Source of the DNA: Rheinheimera sp. A13L
GTDB taxonomy: Bacteria; Pseudomonadota; Gammaproteobacteria; Enterobacterales; Alteromonadaceae
Direction of reading: 5' to 3'
Assembly (NCBI RefSeq): GCF_000217935.1
Contig: NZ_AFHI01000008.1
Location: 62,001-126,000 of the forward strand
DNA: 64,000 nucleotides
Positions 45,957 to 53,600 of the stretch are shown in pieces. The position numbers and the translations under genes were made by a program. The notes beneath the pieces are model-generated. The model ran no database searches and was not told the origin of the DNA. It saw only the letters and a list, made by a program, of their open reading frames with translations. The stretch's first letter is position 1, and each line of letters begins with the position of its first letter.

Positions 45957-46769
45957 ATGTCTAAACCCCTGATCTTGTGCCTGACCGCCTGGTTAGTATT
46001 AGCAGCGTGCGGACCTGCACCCACAGAGCAGTCAGCAACAACACCTGCTGAACCAGCAAAAACAGAAACTCAGGTCGATCAGCATAACAGCCAGAATTCT
46101 CTGGACTGGGCAGGAACATACAGAGGTGTAGTACCTTGTGCCGACTGCGAAGGTATCGACACCCTGTTAACACTGAATATGGATAACAGCTATCTGCTCA
46201 GTACTACTTATCTGGGTAAAGAAGGCGATGCTATACAGCAACAAGGTACCTTTGAATGGGATGCTAAGGGTTCAGTGATTCAGTTGCTGAACCAGAAAGA
46301 GGGTCCGGCTTTGTATAAAGTGGGAGAAAATCAGCTGTTTCAATTGGATATGGCTGGTCAGGTCATCACTGGTGATTTAGCGGAAAATTACAAACTGAAC
46401 AAGCAAGCTCAGCAAGCGCAAGTCCAACTGACAGGAGTTCGCTGGAAACTCACCGAATTAATGGGGCAACCGGTTCCGGCGACAGAACCCGATATGACGC
46501 CTTATCTGGAGTTTACAGCAGATAACAGAGTCAGTGGTTTTGCAGGCTGTAACCAGTTTACTGGTGCTTACGAGACTGAAGGTTTAGGTTTACAGTTTAA
46601 ACCTATGGCCACCACACAAAAAGCCTGTCTGAATGGCTCTGTAGAAGATCAATTTCTCAGCACCATTCAGGGCATAGACAATTACAGTCTGAGTGACTCA
46701 GGTTTGGCGTTTTATAAAGCCCGTACAGCAGCTTTGGCACGTTTTACTGCAGTACAAGTGCAGCCTTAA
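45957..46769 (+). CDS. NlpE-META fusion lipoprotein
   Basis: A 270-residue outer-membrane or periplasmic lipoprotein. The lipobox is LVLAACGP (Cys19). Residues ~50-150 form an NlpE-like domain with its CxxC (TYRGVVPCADCEGIDTLLTL). Residues ~163-266 form a META/HslJ domain (RWKLTELMGQPVPATEPDM, SGFAGCNQFTGAYE). The first domain type is tied to surface and copper sensing, the second to heat-shock protein HslJ. ATG has AAGGAG seven bases upstream. It is divergent from the RND pump. Confidence 0.88.
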   Translation: MSKPLILCLTAWLVLAACGPAPTEQSATTPAEPAKTETQVDQHNSQNSLDWAGTYRGVVPCADCEGIDTLLTLNMDNSYLLSTTYLGKEGDAIQQQGTFEWDAKGSVIQLLNQKEGPALYKVGENQLFQLDMAGQVITGDLAENYKLNKQAQQAQVQLTGVRWKLTELMGQPVPATEPDMTPYLEFTADNRVSGFAGCNQFTGAYETEGLGLQFKPMATTQKACLNGSVEDQFLSTIQGIDNYSLSDSGLAFYKARTAALARFTAVQVQP

Positions 46770-46803
46770 ACCCCATCGCCATAAACTGACGTTCAGCAGT
46801 ACA

Positions 46804-46857
46804 AAAAGGCCATTGTGCTACCCAAAGGGGTTTGCGATGATGGCCTTTTGCTTTTTT
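46804..46857 (+). terminator. Intrinsic terminator after the META lipoprotein
   Basis: AAAAGGCCAT (46804-46813) pairs with ATGGCCTTTT (46840-46849). An inner CCC-AAA-GGG mini-stem lies in the loop, and a T-run follows (GCTTTTTT). Confidence 0.7.
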
Positions 46858-46873
46858 ATGGATCTTTTATCTG

Positions 46874-48046
46874 ATGCCTTACCACGTATTAACCCCAAAA
46901 GAAGCTGCATTATTCGCTGACAAATACAGCGATTTGTTTGGTGACCATAGTCAATTAACCACTGAGCTACTGAAAAACGATGGCCTGAATCAGGTGTTCA
47001 GGGTAAAAAATAACAGAGGCACCAGCCTTATTGTTAAACAGGCTTTACCTGAACCTTCAGATTTGACCCAACACTGGCTTGTCAGCTTAGACAGGGCAAA
47101 AATTGAAGCGGACGTATTAAAACACCATGCCAAAGTATGTCCGGATTATCTGGTGGAAGTCTTATTTTATGATGCAGAGTTGTGTGCATTATTACTGGAA
47201 GATTTATCTGATTGCATGAGTTTGAGAGATGCCATCAGGACAGGGGTATTACCACAGGATACCGGACTGCATCTGGGTCGTTATCTGGCCAATACCAGTT
47301 TTTACAGTAGTGACTTTGTCTTAACAGGCCCAGTGAAAAAATCCAGGCAGCTGCAGTTTAATAATCCGGAACTGTGTTTAGTGCTTGAGGATTTGGTATT
47401 TACCGACCCCTACTGTAACCATGAGCGTAACAGCCTGAGTTTAGCGCAACTGCCACAAGTCCGGGATTTATGGCGCAATGAAGCCCTGCAAGCCGAAGTG
47501 GCCCAGCTGAAAGCCGGTTTTCTGACAAAACCTCAGGCCTTGCTGCATGGAGATTTGCAGTGTGGCAATGTGTTAGTGAATCATCAGCAGCATAAAATAA
47601 TAGGCGCCGAATTCGGCTGCTACGGCCCTATAGGTTTTGATACCGGAACTTTTTTGGCAAGTGTTATTTTAAACCTGCTGACTCAGGAGCAAACCGAAGC
47701 AAGCTCCCGGCGCCACTACTTATTAAGCCAAATCGAAGTGTTCTGGCATGAATTCTCCACTGTTTTCAGCAACCTGATGCAAAAGCAAACCACAGATCAG
47801 AGCTTTCAGAATGAATCATACCAAGACTGGTACCTGCAGCAATTGTGGCAGGATACCTTAGGCTACGCAGGCTGTGAACTGATCCGCCGCACTATCGGCT
47901 GGGCAGCAGCAGAAGAATTAACACAGCTAAAAGACGGCCCTTTTAAACAGCAGGCTCAGCAGCAAATACTGGCATTAGGCCAATCTTTAATCACAGAGCG
48001 TAAGCATATGACTTTGCAGGATTTATTATCAAAAACTGCAGAATAA
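46874..48046 (+). CDS. MtnK-like kinase-fold protein with altered metal site
   Basis: Resembles 5-methylthioribose kinase over its full 390 residues: LIVKQALP, ALLLEDLSD, ALLHGDLQCGNVLV (Asp227) and GCYGPIGFDTGTFL, plus ELIRRTIGW near the end. The metal-binding DxE motif reads Gly244-Ala-Glu246, losing its Asp, and the glycine loop (normally DGNLN) is shortened to DGLN. It is therefore likely inactive as the classic kinase or works on another substrate. The VOC gene follows 12 bp later, probably in the same transcript. Confidence 0.78.
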   Translation: MPYHVLTPKEAALFADKYSDLFGDHSQLTTELLKNDGLNQVFRVKNNRGTSLIVKQALPEPSDLTQHWLVSLDRAKIEADVLKHHAKVCPDYLVEVLFYDAELCALLLEDLSDCMSLRDAIRTGVLPQDTGLHLGRYLANTSFYSSDFVLTGPVKKSRQLQFNNPELCLVLEDLVFTDPYCNHERNSLSLAQLPQVRDLWRNEALQAEVAQLKAGFLTKPQALLHGDLQCGNVLVNHQQHKIIGAEFGCYGPIGFDTGTFLASVILNLLTQEQTEASSRRHYLLSQIEVFWHEFSTVFSNLMQKQTTDQSFQNESYQDWYLQQLWQDTLGYAGCELIRRTIGWAAAEELTQLKDGPFKQQAQQQILALGQSLITERKHMTLQDLLSKTAE

Positions 48047-48058
48047 CAGAGGTGATTT

Positions 48059-48424
48059 ATGCAAAAAGTAACAGGCATTGGCGGAGTCTTTATCCGGGCC
48101 AAAGACCCGCAGGCGCTGGCACTTTGGTATCAGCAGCATTTAGGCATTCCACTTTGCCCTGAGGCTCCTTATGGCAGTTTTATAGCTAAAACTGGAGATG
48201 AAACTGTCTGGTCGGCCTTTGCTGCCGACACTGCTTATTTTGGCTCAGCGAACCAGCAAAGTATGATCAATTACAGGGTGACTGATTTAGAGGCTATGTT
48301 AAAGCAACTCAAGGCAGCTGATGTCTGGGTTGATGATCAGATTGAAGATGGCGATTATGGAAAATTTGGCTGGGCTATGGACCCAGAAGGCAACAGATTT
48401 GAACTCTGGCAACCCAAAACCTAA
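48059..48424 (+). CDS. VOC (glyoxalase-like) protein
   Basis: A 121-residue single-domain VOC protein: GIGGVFIRAKDPQALALWYQ, then MINYRVTDLEAMLKQLKAA and FGWAMDPEGNRFELWQP. It lacks features that would name a substrate. AGAGGTGATTT precedes the ATG. It follows the MtnK-like gene closely and its stop overlaps the convergent ABC transporter stop by 4 bp. Confidence 0.82.
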   Translation: MQKVTGIGGVFIRAKDPQALALWYQQHLGIPLCPEAPYGSFIAKTGDETVWSAFAADTAYFGSANQQSMINYRVTDLEAMLKQLKAADVWVDDQIEDGDYGKFGWAMDPEGNRFELWQPKT

Positions 48425-50535
48425 AGCTCCTGTCCATGGAGAATCGGCTTCGCTGACCTATGCAGCTGACGAAACTCGCAGCTGATATCAGTCAGTTGCC
48501 CTTGCTGCAACAACAGGATCCGATCTGCAGTTAAAATACTGTCAGGCCTATGCGCCACTATAATGCGGGCTATCTGTAGCTGCCGGATAGCCTGATTAAC
48601 CCTGACTTCCAGCGCCAGATCCAGATGACTGGTCGCTTCGTCCAACAGCAATACCCTGGGCTTGTGGTATAAAGCTCTGGCGATCAGTAAACGTTGTTTT
48701 TGCCCGCCAGACAAGGCCGATCCCATATCTCCAATTAAGGTGTTGTAGCCCATAGGCATGGCAATAATATCCTGATGAATGGCTGCAAGCTCTGCACAAT
48801 GCATCAGATGCTGCACATCAGGTTTAGGACTAAAAAAACTGATATTGTCCATCACAGAACCGGATAACAACTGATCATTTTGCATCACTGCGGCAATCTG
48901 ACTGCGATAATGCTGCAGACCAAAGCTGCTCAGTTCCATACCATCTATCAGTACTTTGCCTTGTTGTGCTGTTGCCAGTCCAAGCATAATTTTTAACAGG
49001 CTGGTTTTGCCACAACCGGATGGCCCTACAATAGCCACGCTTTCACCGGGAGATAATCTGAAACTCAGTTGATGAAACAGCCAGGGGTCCTGTGCTGTCT
49101 GCTGAAAGCTCAGATCACGTAATTCAATATGACCTTGCAGCTGTAAATAAGTCTGACTTTCTCCTAAGTTCTCTGTATCGGTCAGAGCAATATCCGCCAG
49201 ACGTTGCAGGTGTAGCTCAAGCATGCGGAATTCAATCCAGTGATCAATAAAAGCGGCAGCTCTTTGGGTAAACTGGCTTTTGTAACTGGCAAAAGCAAAT
49301 AACATTCCGACACTAAAGGCATTATCTATTACGGCCAAAGCCGCCAGATAAATCACTACTATATGCTCAATACCAAATAACAGTTGATGCACAGCCTGCA
49401 ATGATAAGTGCCAGCGTCCCAGCCTGAACTGCTGATCCACAGCATCTGAGTACTGATTTTGCCACAGGCTTAACCTTTGGCTTTGTTTTGAGAACAGCTG
49501 CAAACATTGGATGGCACGAACACTTTCCATAAAACCGGATTGTTCTTTAGCCTGAGCCACTATGCCTTGCTCAGTACATTGCTTCAGTGGTGAGTAAAAA
49601 ATATATCGTAGCAGCGCGTAAAGCAGTACAGCCGCCAGCACAACAGCGGCTAACACCGGATGATAAACAAATAACAGCACCAGCACAGTACAAGCCATAA
49701 GACCATCGATCAGCGCTTCAATCAGGCTATTGGTCAACAAGTCCCGCAACTGCTGCAAAGAACCAAAACGCGACACAATATCGCCCATATGACGTTTCTC
49801 AAAAAAACTCATAGGCAAATGCAATAAATGCCGGAACAGATTAGTAGCCAACTGCAGATTTAATACCGACCCTAAATGCAGTACCAGCCAGCTGCGCAGA
49901 ATATTGGTCAGAATTTGCAACAACAGCAATAAGGCAAAACCTATGGCCAGCACATGCAATAAATCCAGGTCTCTGCTTACCAGCACTTCATCAACCACCA
50001 ATTGCATGTAATAAGGTGCCACCAGTAAGAAAAACTGCAGCACCAGCGACATCAACAGTATTCTGAATAATGCAGACCATAAACCTGACGCCGAAGACCA
50101 AAACTGCCGCACACTTAACTTTTGCCGTTGATCTTGTTTTTTAAACTCAGTGGTAGGACTCAGCTCAAGGGCAATACCGGTAAAACACTGATCAACGTCG
50201 GCAAAGCTCAGCTCTCGTTTACCAAAAGCAGGGTCATGGATCTGAATTTTTTGCCCTTTCACTTTAACCAGCACAACAAAGTGGCTCATTTGCCAATGCA
50301 AAATACAGGGTAACTTCAACTGAGCCAGCTCTTCAGGCTCCAGTCGTAAAGCCCGGCCCGCCAGCCCCAGATTATCAGCCAGTTGCATCAGATGTTGCAA
50401 AGTTAAGCCTTTAAGCGACAAAGGATAACGTTGACGCAAATTGGCCATATCGGTTTTATAACCATAAGCACCAGCCACCATAGCCAGACAGGCTAATCCG
50501 CATTCAGCAGCTTCGGATTGGTAGATAGTTTGCAT
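48421..50535 (-). CDS. Peptidase-containing ABC exporter (C39, PCAT type)
   Basis: A 704-residue bacteriocin-type exporter. Residues 1-125 are a C39 peptidase with Gln6, Cys12, His85 and Asp101 (QSEAAECGLACLAM, MSHFVVL, IHDPAFG), so it should cleave double-glycine leaders. Six membrane segments follow, then the ATPase (GPSGCGKTSLLKIML, LSGGQKQRLLIARALY, VLLLDEATSHLD). The ATG at 50535 gives the family start; a longer frame to 50607 overlaps the upstream gene. Partner HlyD-like gene is at 50980. No double-glycine precursor was found nearby. Confidence 0.92.
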   Translation of the reverse strand: MQTIYQSEAAECGLACLAMVAGAYGYKTDMANLRQRYPLSLKGLTLQHLMQLADNLGLAGRALRLEPEELAQLKLPCILHWQMSHFVVLVKVKGQKIQIHDPAFGKRELSFADVDQCFTGIALELSPTTEFKKQDQRQKLSVRQFWSSASGLWSALFRILLMSLVLQFFLLVAPYYMQLVVDEVLVSRDLDLLHVLAIGFALLLLLQILTNILRSWLVLHLGSVLNLQLATNLFRHLLHLPMSFFEKRHMGDIVSRFGSLQQLRDLLTNSLIEALIDGLMACTVLVLLFVYHPVLAAVVLAAVLLYALLRYIFYSPLKQCTEQGIVAQAKEQSGFMESVRAIQCLQLFSKQSQRLSLWQNQYSDAVDQQFRLGRWHLSLQAVHQLLFGIEHIVVIYLAALAVIDNAFSVGMLFAFASYKSQFTQRAAAFIDHWIEFRMLELHLQRLADIALTDTENLGESQTYLQLQGHIELRDLSFQQTAQDPWLFHQLSFRLSPGESVAIVGPSGCGKTSLLKIMLGLATAQQGKVLIDGMELSSFGLQHYRSQIAAVMQNDQLLSGSVMDNISFFSPKPDVQHLMHCAELAAIHQDIIAMPMGYNTLIGDMGSALSGGQKQRLLIARALYHKPRVLLLDEATSHLDLALEVRVNQAIRQLQIARIIVAHRPDSILTADRILLLQQGQLTDISCEFRQLHRSAKPILHGQEL

Positions 50536-50549
50536 CGCAGCATTCCCGC

Positions 50550-50840
50550 TTATACAAAATAAACCGGGCCCAACAGCCCGGCAATCCATAGCAGCTGACC
50601 GATCCACAGCAACAATGCAGGAATAACTTCCAATTCAAACCTGAGTTGCAACAGTTGCTTAAGTGACGAAACCGGAGCGTCCATCAAATCACTGTGAAAA
50701 TAGCTGGTGGTAAAAAACAGCAGCATCCCGCTCCACGACAGAAAGCCCCACAGATCATCAACAAAGATTGAATGAACAAATCCAAGCATGGAGACAAACA
50801 CAAAAACGCTCAGCCCCTGCCGTCCGCTAATCCTTTTCAT
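50550..50840 (-). CDS. Small membrane protein in exporter operon
   Basis: A 96-residue protein with three or four hydrophobic segments (LSVFVFVSMLGFVHSIFVDD, FLSWSGMLLFFTTSYF, VIPALLLWIGQLLWIAGLL). A strong AAGGAGGGCC ribosome binding site precedes the ATG. It lies between the fusion-protein gene and the C39 exporter on the same strand and may be an accessory or immunity-like subunit. The family is not recognised. Confidence 0.7.
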   Translation of the reverse strand: MKRISGRQGLSVFVFVSMLGFVHSIFVDDLWGFLSWSGMLLFFTTSYFHSDLMDAPVSSLKQLLQLRFELEVIPALLLWIGQLLWIAGLLGPVYFV

Positions 50841-50979
50841 TGGCCCTCCTTCATCGCTATAGCTATCTAATTTAAACCCTGATGGTCAGCGACTTTAGTT
50901 CCATCGGTGATCACTACTAAGCTGAGATTCTCGCCCGGCAGCCACCCGAAGTAATGTATCTGTTGCTACAGAGCCTGAT

Positions 50980-52239
50980 TCAAATCTGAAAACGCCCTCT
51001 TAGGCTAACTAAAGGTTCCAGCAACCAACTCAGCACCGATCTTTGTTCCAGCACTATGTCTGCACTTAGCAGCATGCCAGCCTGCAGCGGCATTTGCTCA
51101 CCATAAGCCTCTATAAATTGCTGATTTAGCTGCACTTGTACCTGATACACAGGTTCCTGAATTTGCACTGGGCTGTCGGGGTCTTGTGCCATTAATACAG
51201 CTTTTGAAAGCTGGCTGATTTCGCCCTGATACAAACCAAAGCGCTGGTAAGGAAAAGCATCAAAACGCAGCCAGGTCGTCTGGCCTGGCTGAATAAAACC
51301 AAAAGCCCGGGTCGGAACTAATAATTGAGCGTATAAAAATCCTGATTCGGGCAGCAATTGCATCAAGACCTGGCTGCCCTGCAGATGCTGGCCTGTGCTC
51401 ACCACTAAATTTGTCACTCTGCCTGCAACAGGAGCTGTCAGTACAACCTCTTTACGAGCCAGCAGTTCAGTTTTTTGTTGCTCAAAACTAAGCCGCTCGG
51501 CCTGTAATTGCTGCAGCTGACGTTGCTGTTCAAGGGGTAACGCCTGAAGTTGATTGTCCCACTGGATCTGTTGCTGAAGGATGGATTGAGCCAGAGTTTG
51601 CACCTCAGCTAACTGTTGCAGCAACATCAGGTGCTGATCTTGCTGCTGCTCCAGTTGTAGTTTTGGCACATGGCCTTTTAGTGCCAGTTCCTGCTGAGAC
51701 AACAGGCGTTGATTTTGTATATCAATACGCTGAGACAATAGCTGCTGCTGGCGTTGATTCTCTGCCAGTTGTCGTTTGACATTAGTAATTTGCGCTGACA
51801 ATTGTTCACGCTGCTGAGCAAAACTCTGTAAAAGTTCATGCTGTTTCTGAGAGTTTAATGCCAATTGAAGTGCAAGGCTGCTTTGCAGGTGATCGGTCAG
51901 ACTTTCGCCTGCAGCAAGATATTCGTCACTGCTGAGTAAAGCCAGCTTTTGACCCGCCTGAACCAAAGTGCCATCCTGAATATAAAGTTGTTTAAGCACA
52001 GCCGGACGCTGGCTATGGATACGAACTACGCCGCTGGAAGGTTTCAGGTAACCTGACACTGTTTCTTTACGGGAAAAACTGGCCTGATGCAGAAGCAGCA
52101 GTAAACTGAAGAGGATGAAGACTAAACAAAAGCACAACACTGAGCTGCTGACAGGCTGAACAATACTAACCTGCCCTTCCAGGCGTTGTTGTTGTGCCTG
52201 CAATGCTTTAGGTCTGAATAAACTCTGCTCTGTCGTCAT
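50980..52239 (-). CDS. HlyD-family fusion protein of C39 exporter
   Basis: A 419-residue adaptor with one membrane segment (~VSSSVLCFCLVFILFSLLLL), split lipoyl halves (RIHSQRPAVLKQLYIQDGTL and VVLTAPVAGRVTNLVVSTGQ), a long Gln-rich coiled coil (~120-270) and a beta-barrel domain. The ATG at 52239 has GGAG seven bases upstream; the frame extends to 52314 without conservation. It is the first gene of the exporter operon. Confidence 0.9.
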   Translation of the reverse strand: MTTEQSLFRPKALQAQQQRLEGQVSIVQPVSSSVLCFCLVFILFSLLLLLHQASFSRKETVSGYLKPSSGVVRIHSQRPAVLKQLYIQDGTLVQAGQKLALLSSDEYLAAGESLTDHLQSSLALQLALNSQKQHELLQSFAQQREQLSAQITNVKRQLAENQRQQQLLSQRIDIQNQRLLSQQELALKGHVPKLQLEQQQDQHLMLLQQLAEVQTLAQSILQQQIQWDNQLQALPLEQQRQLQQLQAERLSFEQQKTELLARKEVVLTAPVAGRVTNLVVSTGQHLQGSQVLMQLLPESGFLYAQLLVPTRAFGFIQPGQTTWLRFDAFPYQRFGLYQGEISQLSKAVLMAQDPDSPVQIQEPVYQVQVQLNQQFIEAYGEQMPLQAGMLLSADIVLEQRSVLSWLLEPLVSLRGRFQI

Positions 52240-52407
52240 AGTGAAACTCCATGCAGTTTTGTACACTGCAAAAAGACTTTCCACTTTGTGCCGACAGGCA
52301 TAAACCCGACACACTTAAAAAAGTTGTTGCTGAAGTAACAACAAGTGTAGTTCAAACATAAAAACACACAAATAATTAACAATAAAAACACAAACTGGCG
52401 CAGCTCT

Positions 52408-53373
52408 ATGTCCAATCTAACGACAGAACAAACCACAACAGCCATAGAACTGCTTTGGGTTCAGCGGGCATGGAAAGCAGGAAAACATAATGCTTTTACT
52501 GACTTATGTTACTTCCACCAGCGCTATTATCTGGTGTTCCGTCAGGCATCCACGCACCACTCCAAAGATGGGGTGCTGAGGATCATGAGTTCAGTGCAGG
52601 GCAAAAAATGGCGCACTGTGGCTGTACTGCACAACCCTGTTGCTGATTTAAGAGATGGTAAGCTAAGTGTAACTCCATGTGGAAAACTGCAACTACTGGC
52701 TGCTGCAGCTTTTCACGACAAAACAAAGCAGGCCTATCAATCTTATCTTTGGTCTTCCACAGATGGTAAAAACTGGTCTGAACCTCAGGCTGTGGGTGAA
52801 GCTGATTATTGGTTATGGCGTTTAAGCTGGCTAGGCAATCAGGCTTATGCTGTTGCCTATAAATGTGGTGCCGATCGGCATATTCGTTTGTATCAGCAAA
52901 ATGCTGCAGGCCAGTTTGACGTTGCGGCTGCCAGAATCTATGCGGAAGGTTATGCCAATGAAACTGCCTTGTTGTTTGATCATAAAGACACAGCCTGGTG
53001 TTTATTGCGCAAAGATCCAGACCATGGCCAACTAGGCTACGCCTTTGCGCCTTATCATCACTGGAACTGGCTGGATATTGGCTGTCGCATAGGAGGCCCG
53101 CAAGCCCTATTTACCCCATCAGGTCAAATGCTGGCCGTGGTACGGCTTTATGATCAAAAAGTGCGCACCAGTCTGGTTTCATTAGATCAGTCCACAGGCA
53201 AGCTGACAGAGATACTGGTTCTGCCCTCAGGCGGAGATTGCAGTTACGCCGGTATGGTATTGCAGCAAAACAGATTGTTGATCAGCTACTACTCGTCTCA
53301 CCAGGGCCGCACTTCAATTTATACAGCGCTGGTGAGCATTAGTACCCCAGCTACAGTAATCTGCGACAGATAG
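52408..53373 (+). CDS. Sialidase-like beta-propeller protein
   Basis: A 321-residue protein without a signal peptide. It has repeated strand/turn units of a six-bladed propeller and Asp-box-like turns (SSTDGKNWSEPQ and the related SSVQGKKWRTV). LRKDPDHGQLGYAF and IGGPQALFTPSG are other blade edges. It resembles the sialidase/neuraminidase superfamily, but no complete arginine triad could be assigned. Divergent from the exporter operon; function unknown. Confidence 0.65.
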   Translation: MSNLTTEQTTTAIELLWVQRAWKAGKHNAFTDLCYFHQRYYLVFRQASTHHSKDGVLRIMSSVQGKKWRTVAVLHNPVADLRDGKLSVTPCGKLQLLAAAAFHDKTKQAYQSYLWSSTDGKNWSEPQAVGEADYWLWRLSWLGNQAYAVAYKCGADRHIRLYQQNAAGQFDVAAARIYAEGYANETALLFDHKDTAWCLLRKDPDHGQLGYAFAPYHHWNWLDIGCRIGGPQALFTPSGQMLAVVRLYDQKVRTSLVSLDQSTGKLTEILVLPSGGDCSYAGMVLQQNRLLISYYSSHQGRTSIYTALVSISTPATVICDR

Positions 53374-53600
53374 AATAAATTTCACTTAAGTAGAAGTTGC
53401 TCATATAAACATCAGCAAGCTGGCTATTTTTAGCTCTTTTATCCACCAGATCGGCAAAAGTAGCTGCAAAATGCTATAGTAGCCACAAGTTATCAGAGCA
53501 AACGCTGTGGTCACTCCAGAGTTTGTAGGGTTCGCTTTGATAATAGATCCGCAGGACGCACCAGAATATATAACAGCCTAAAAAATAAGGTAAAAAATTG

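Noticed and set aside
48421-52239. C39 exporter as the secretion system for the borosin peptides
   Set aside because: It lies over 20 kb away, and the precursors do not have a convincing double-glycine leader end; the link is not supported.
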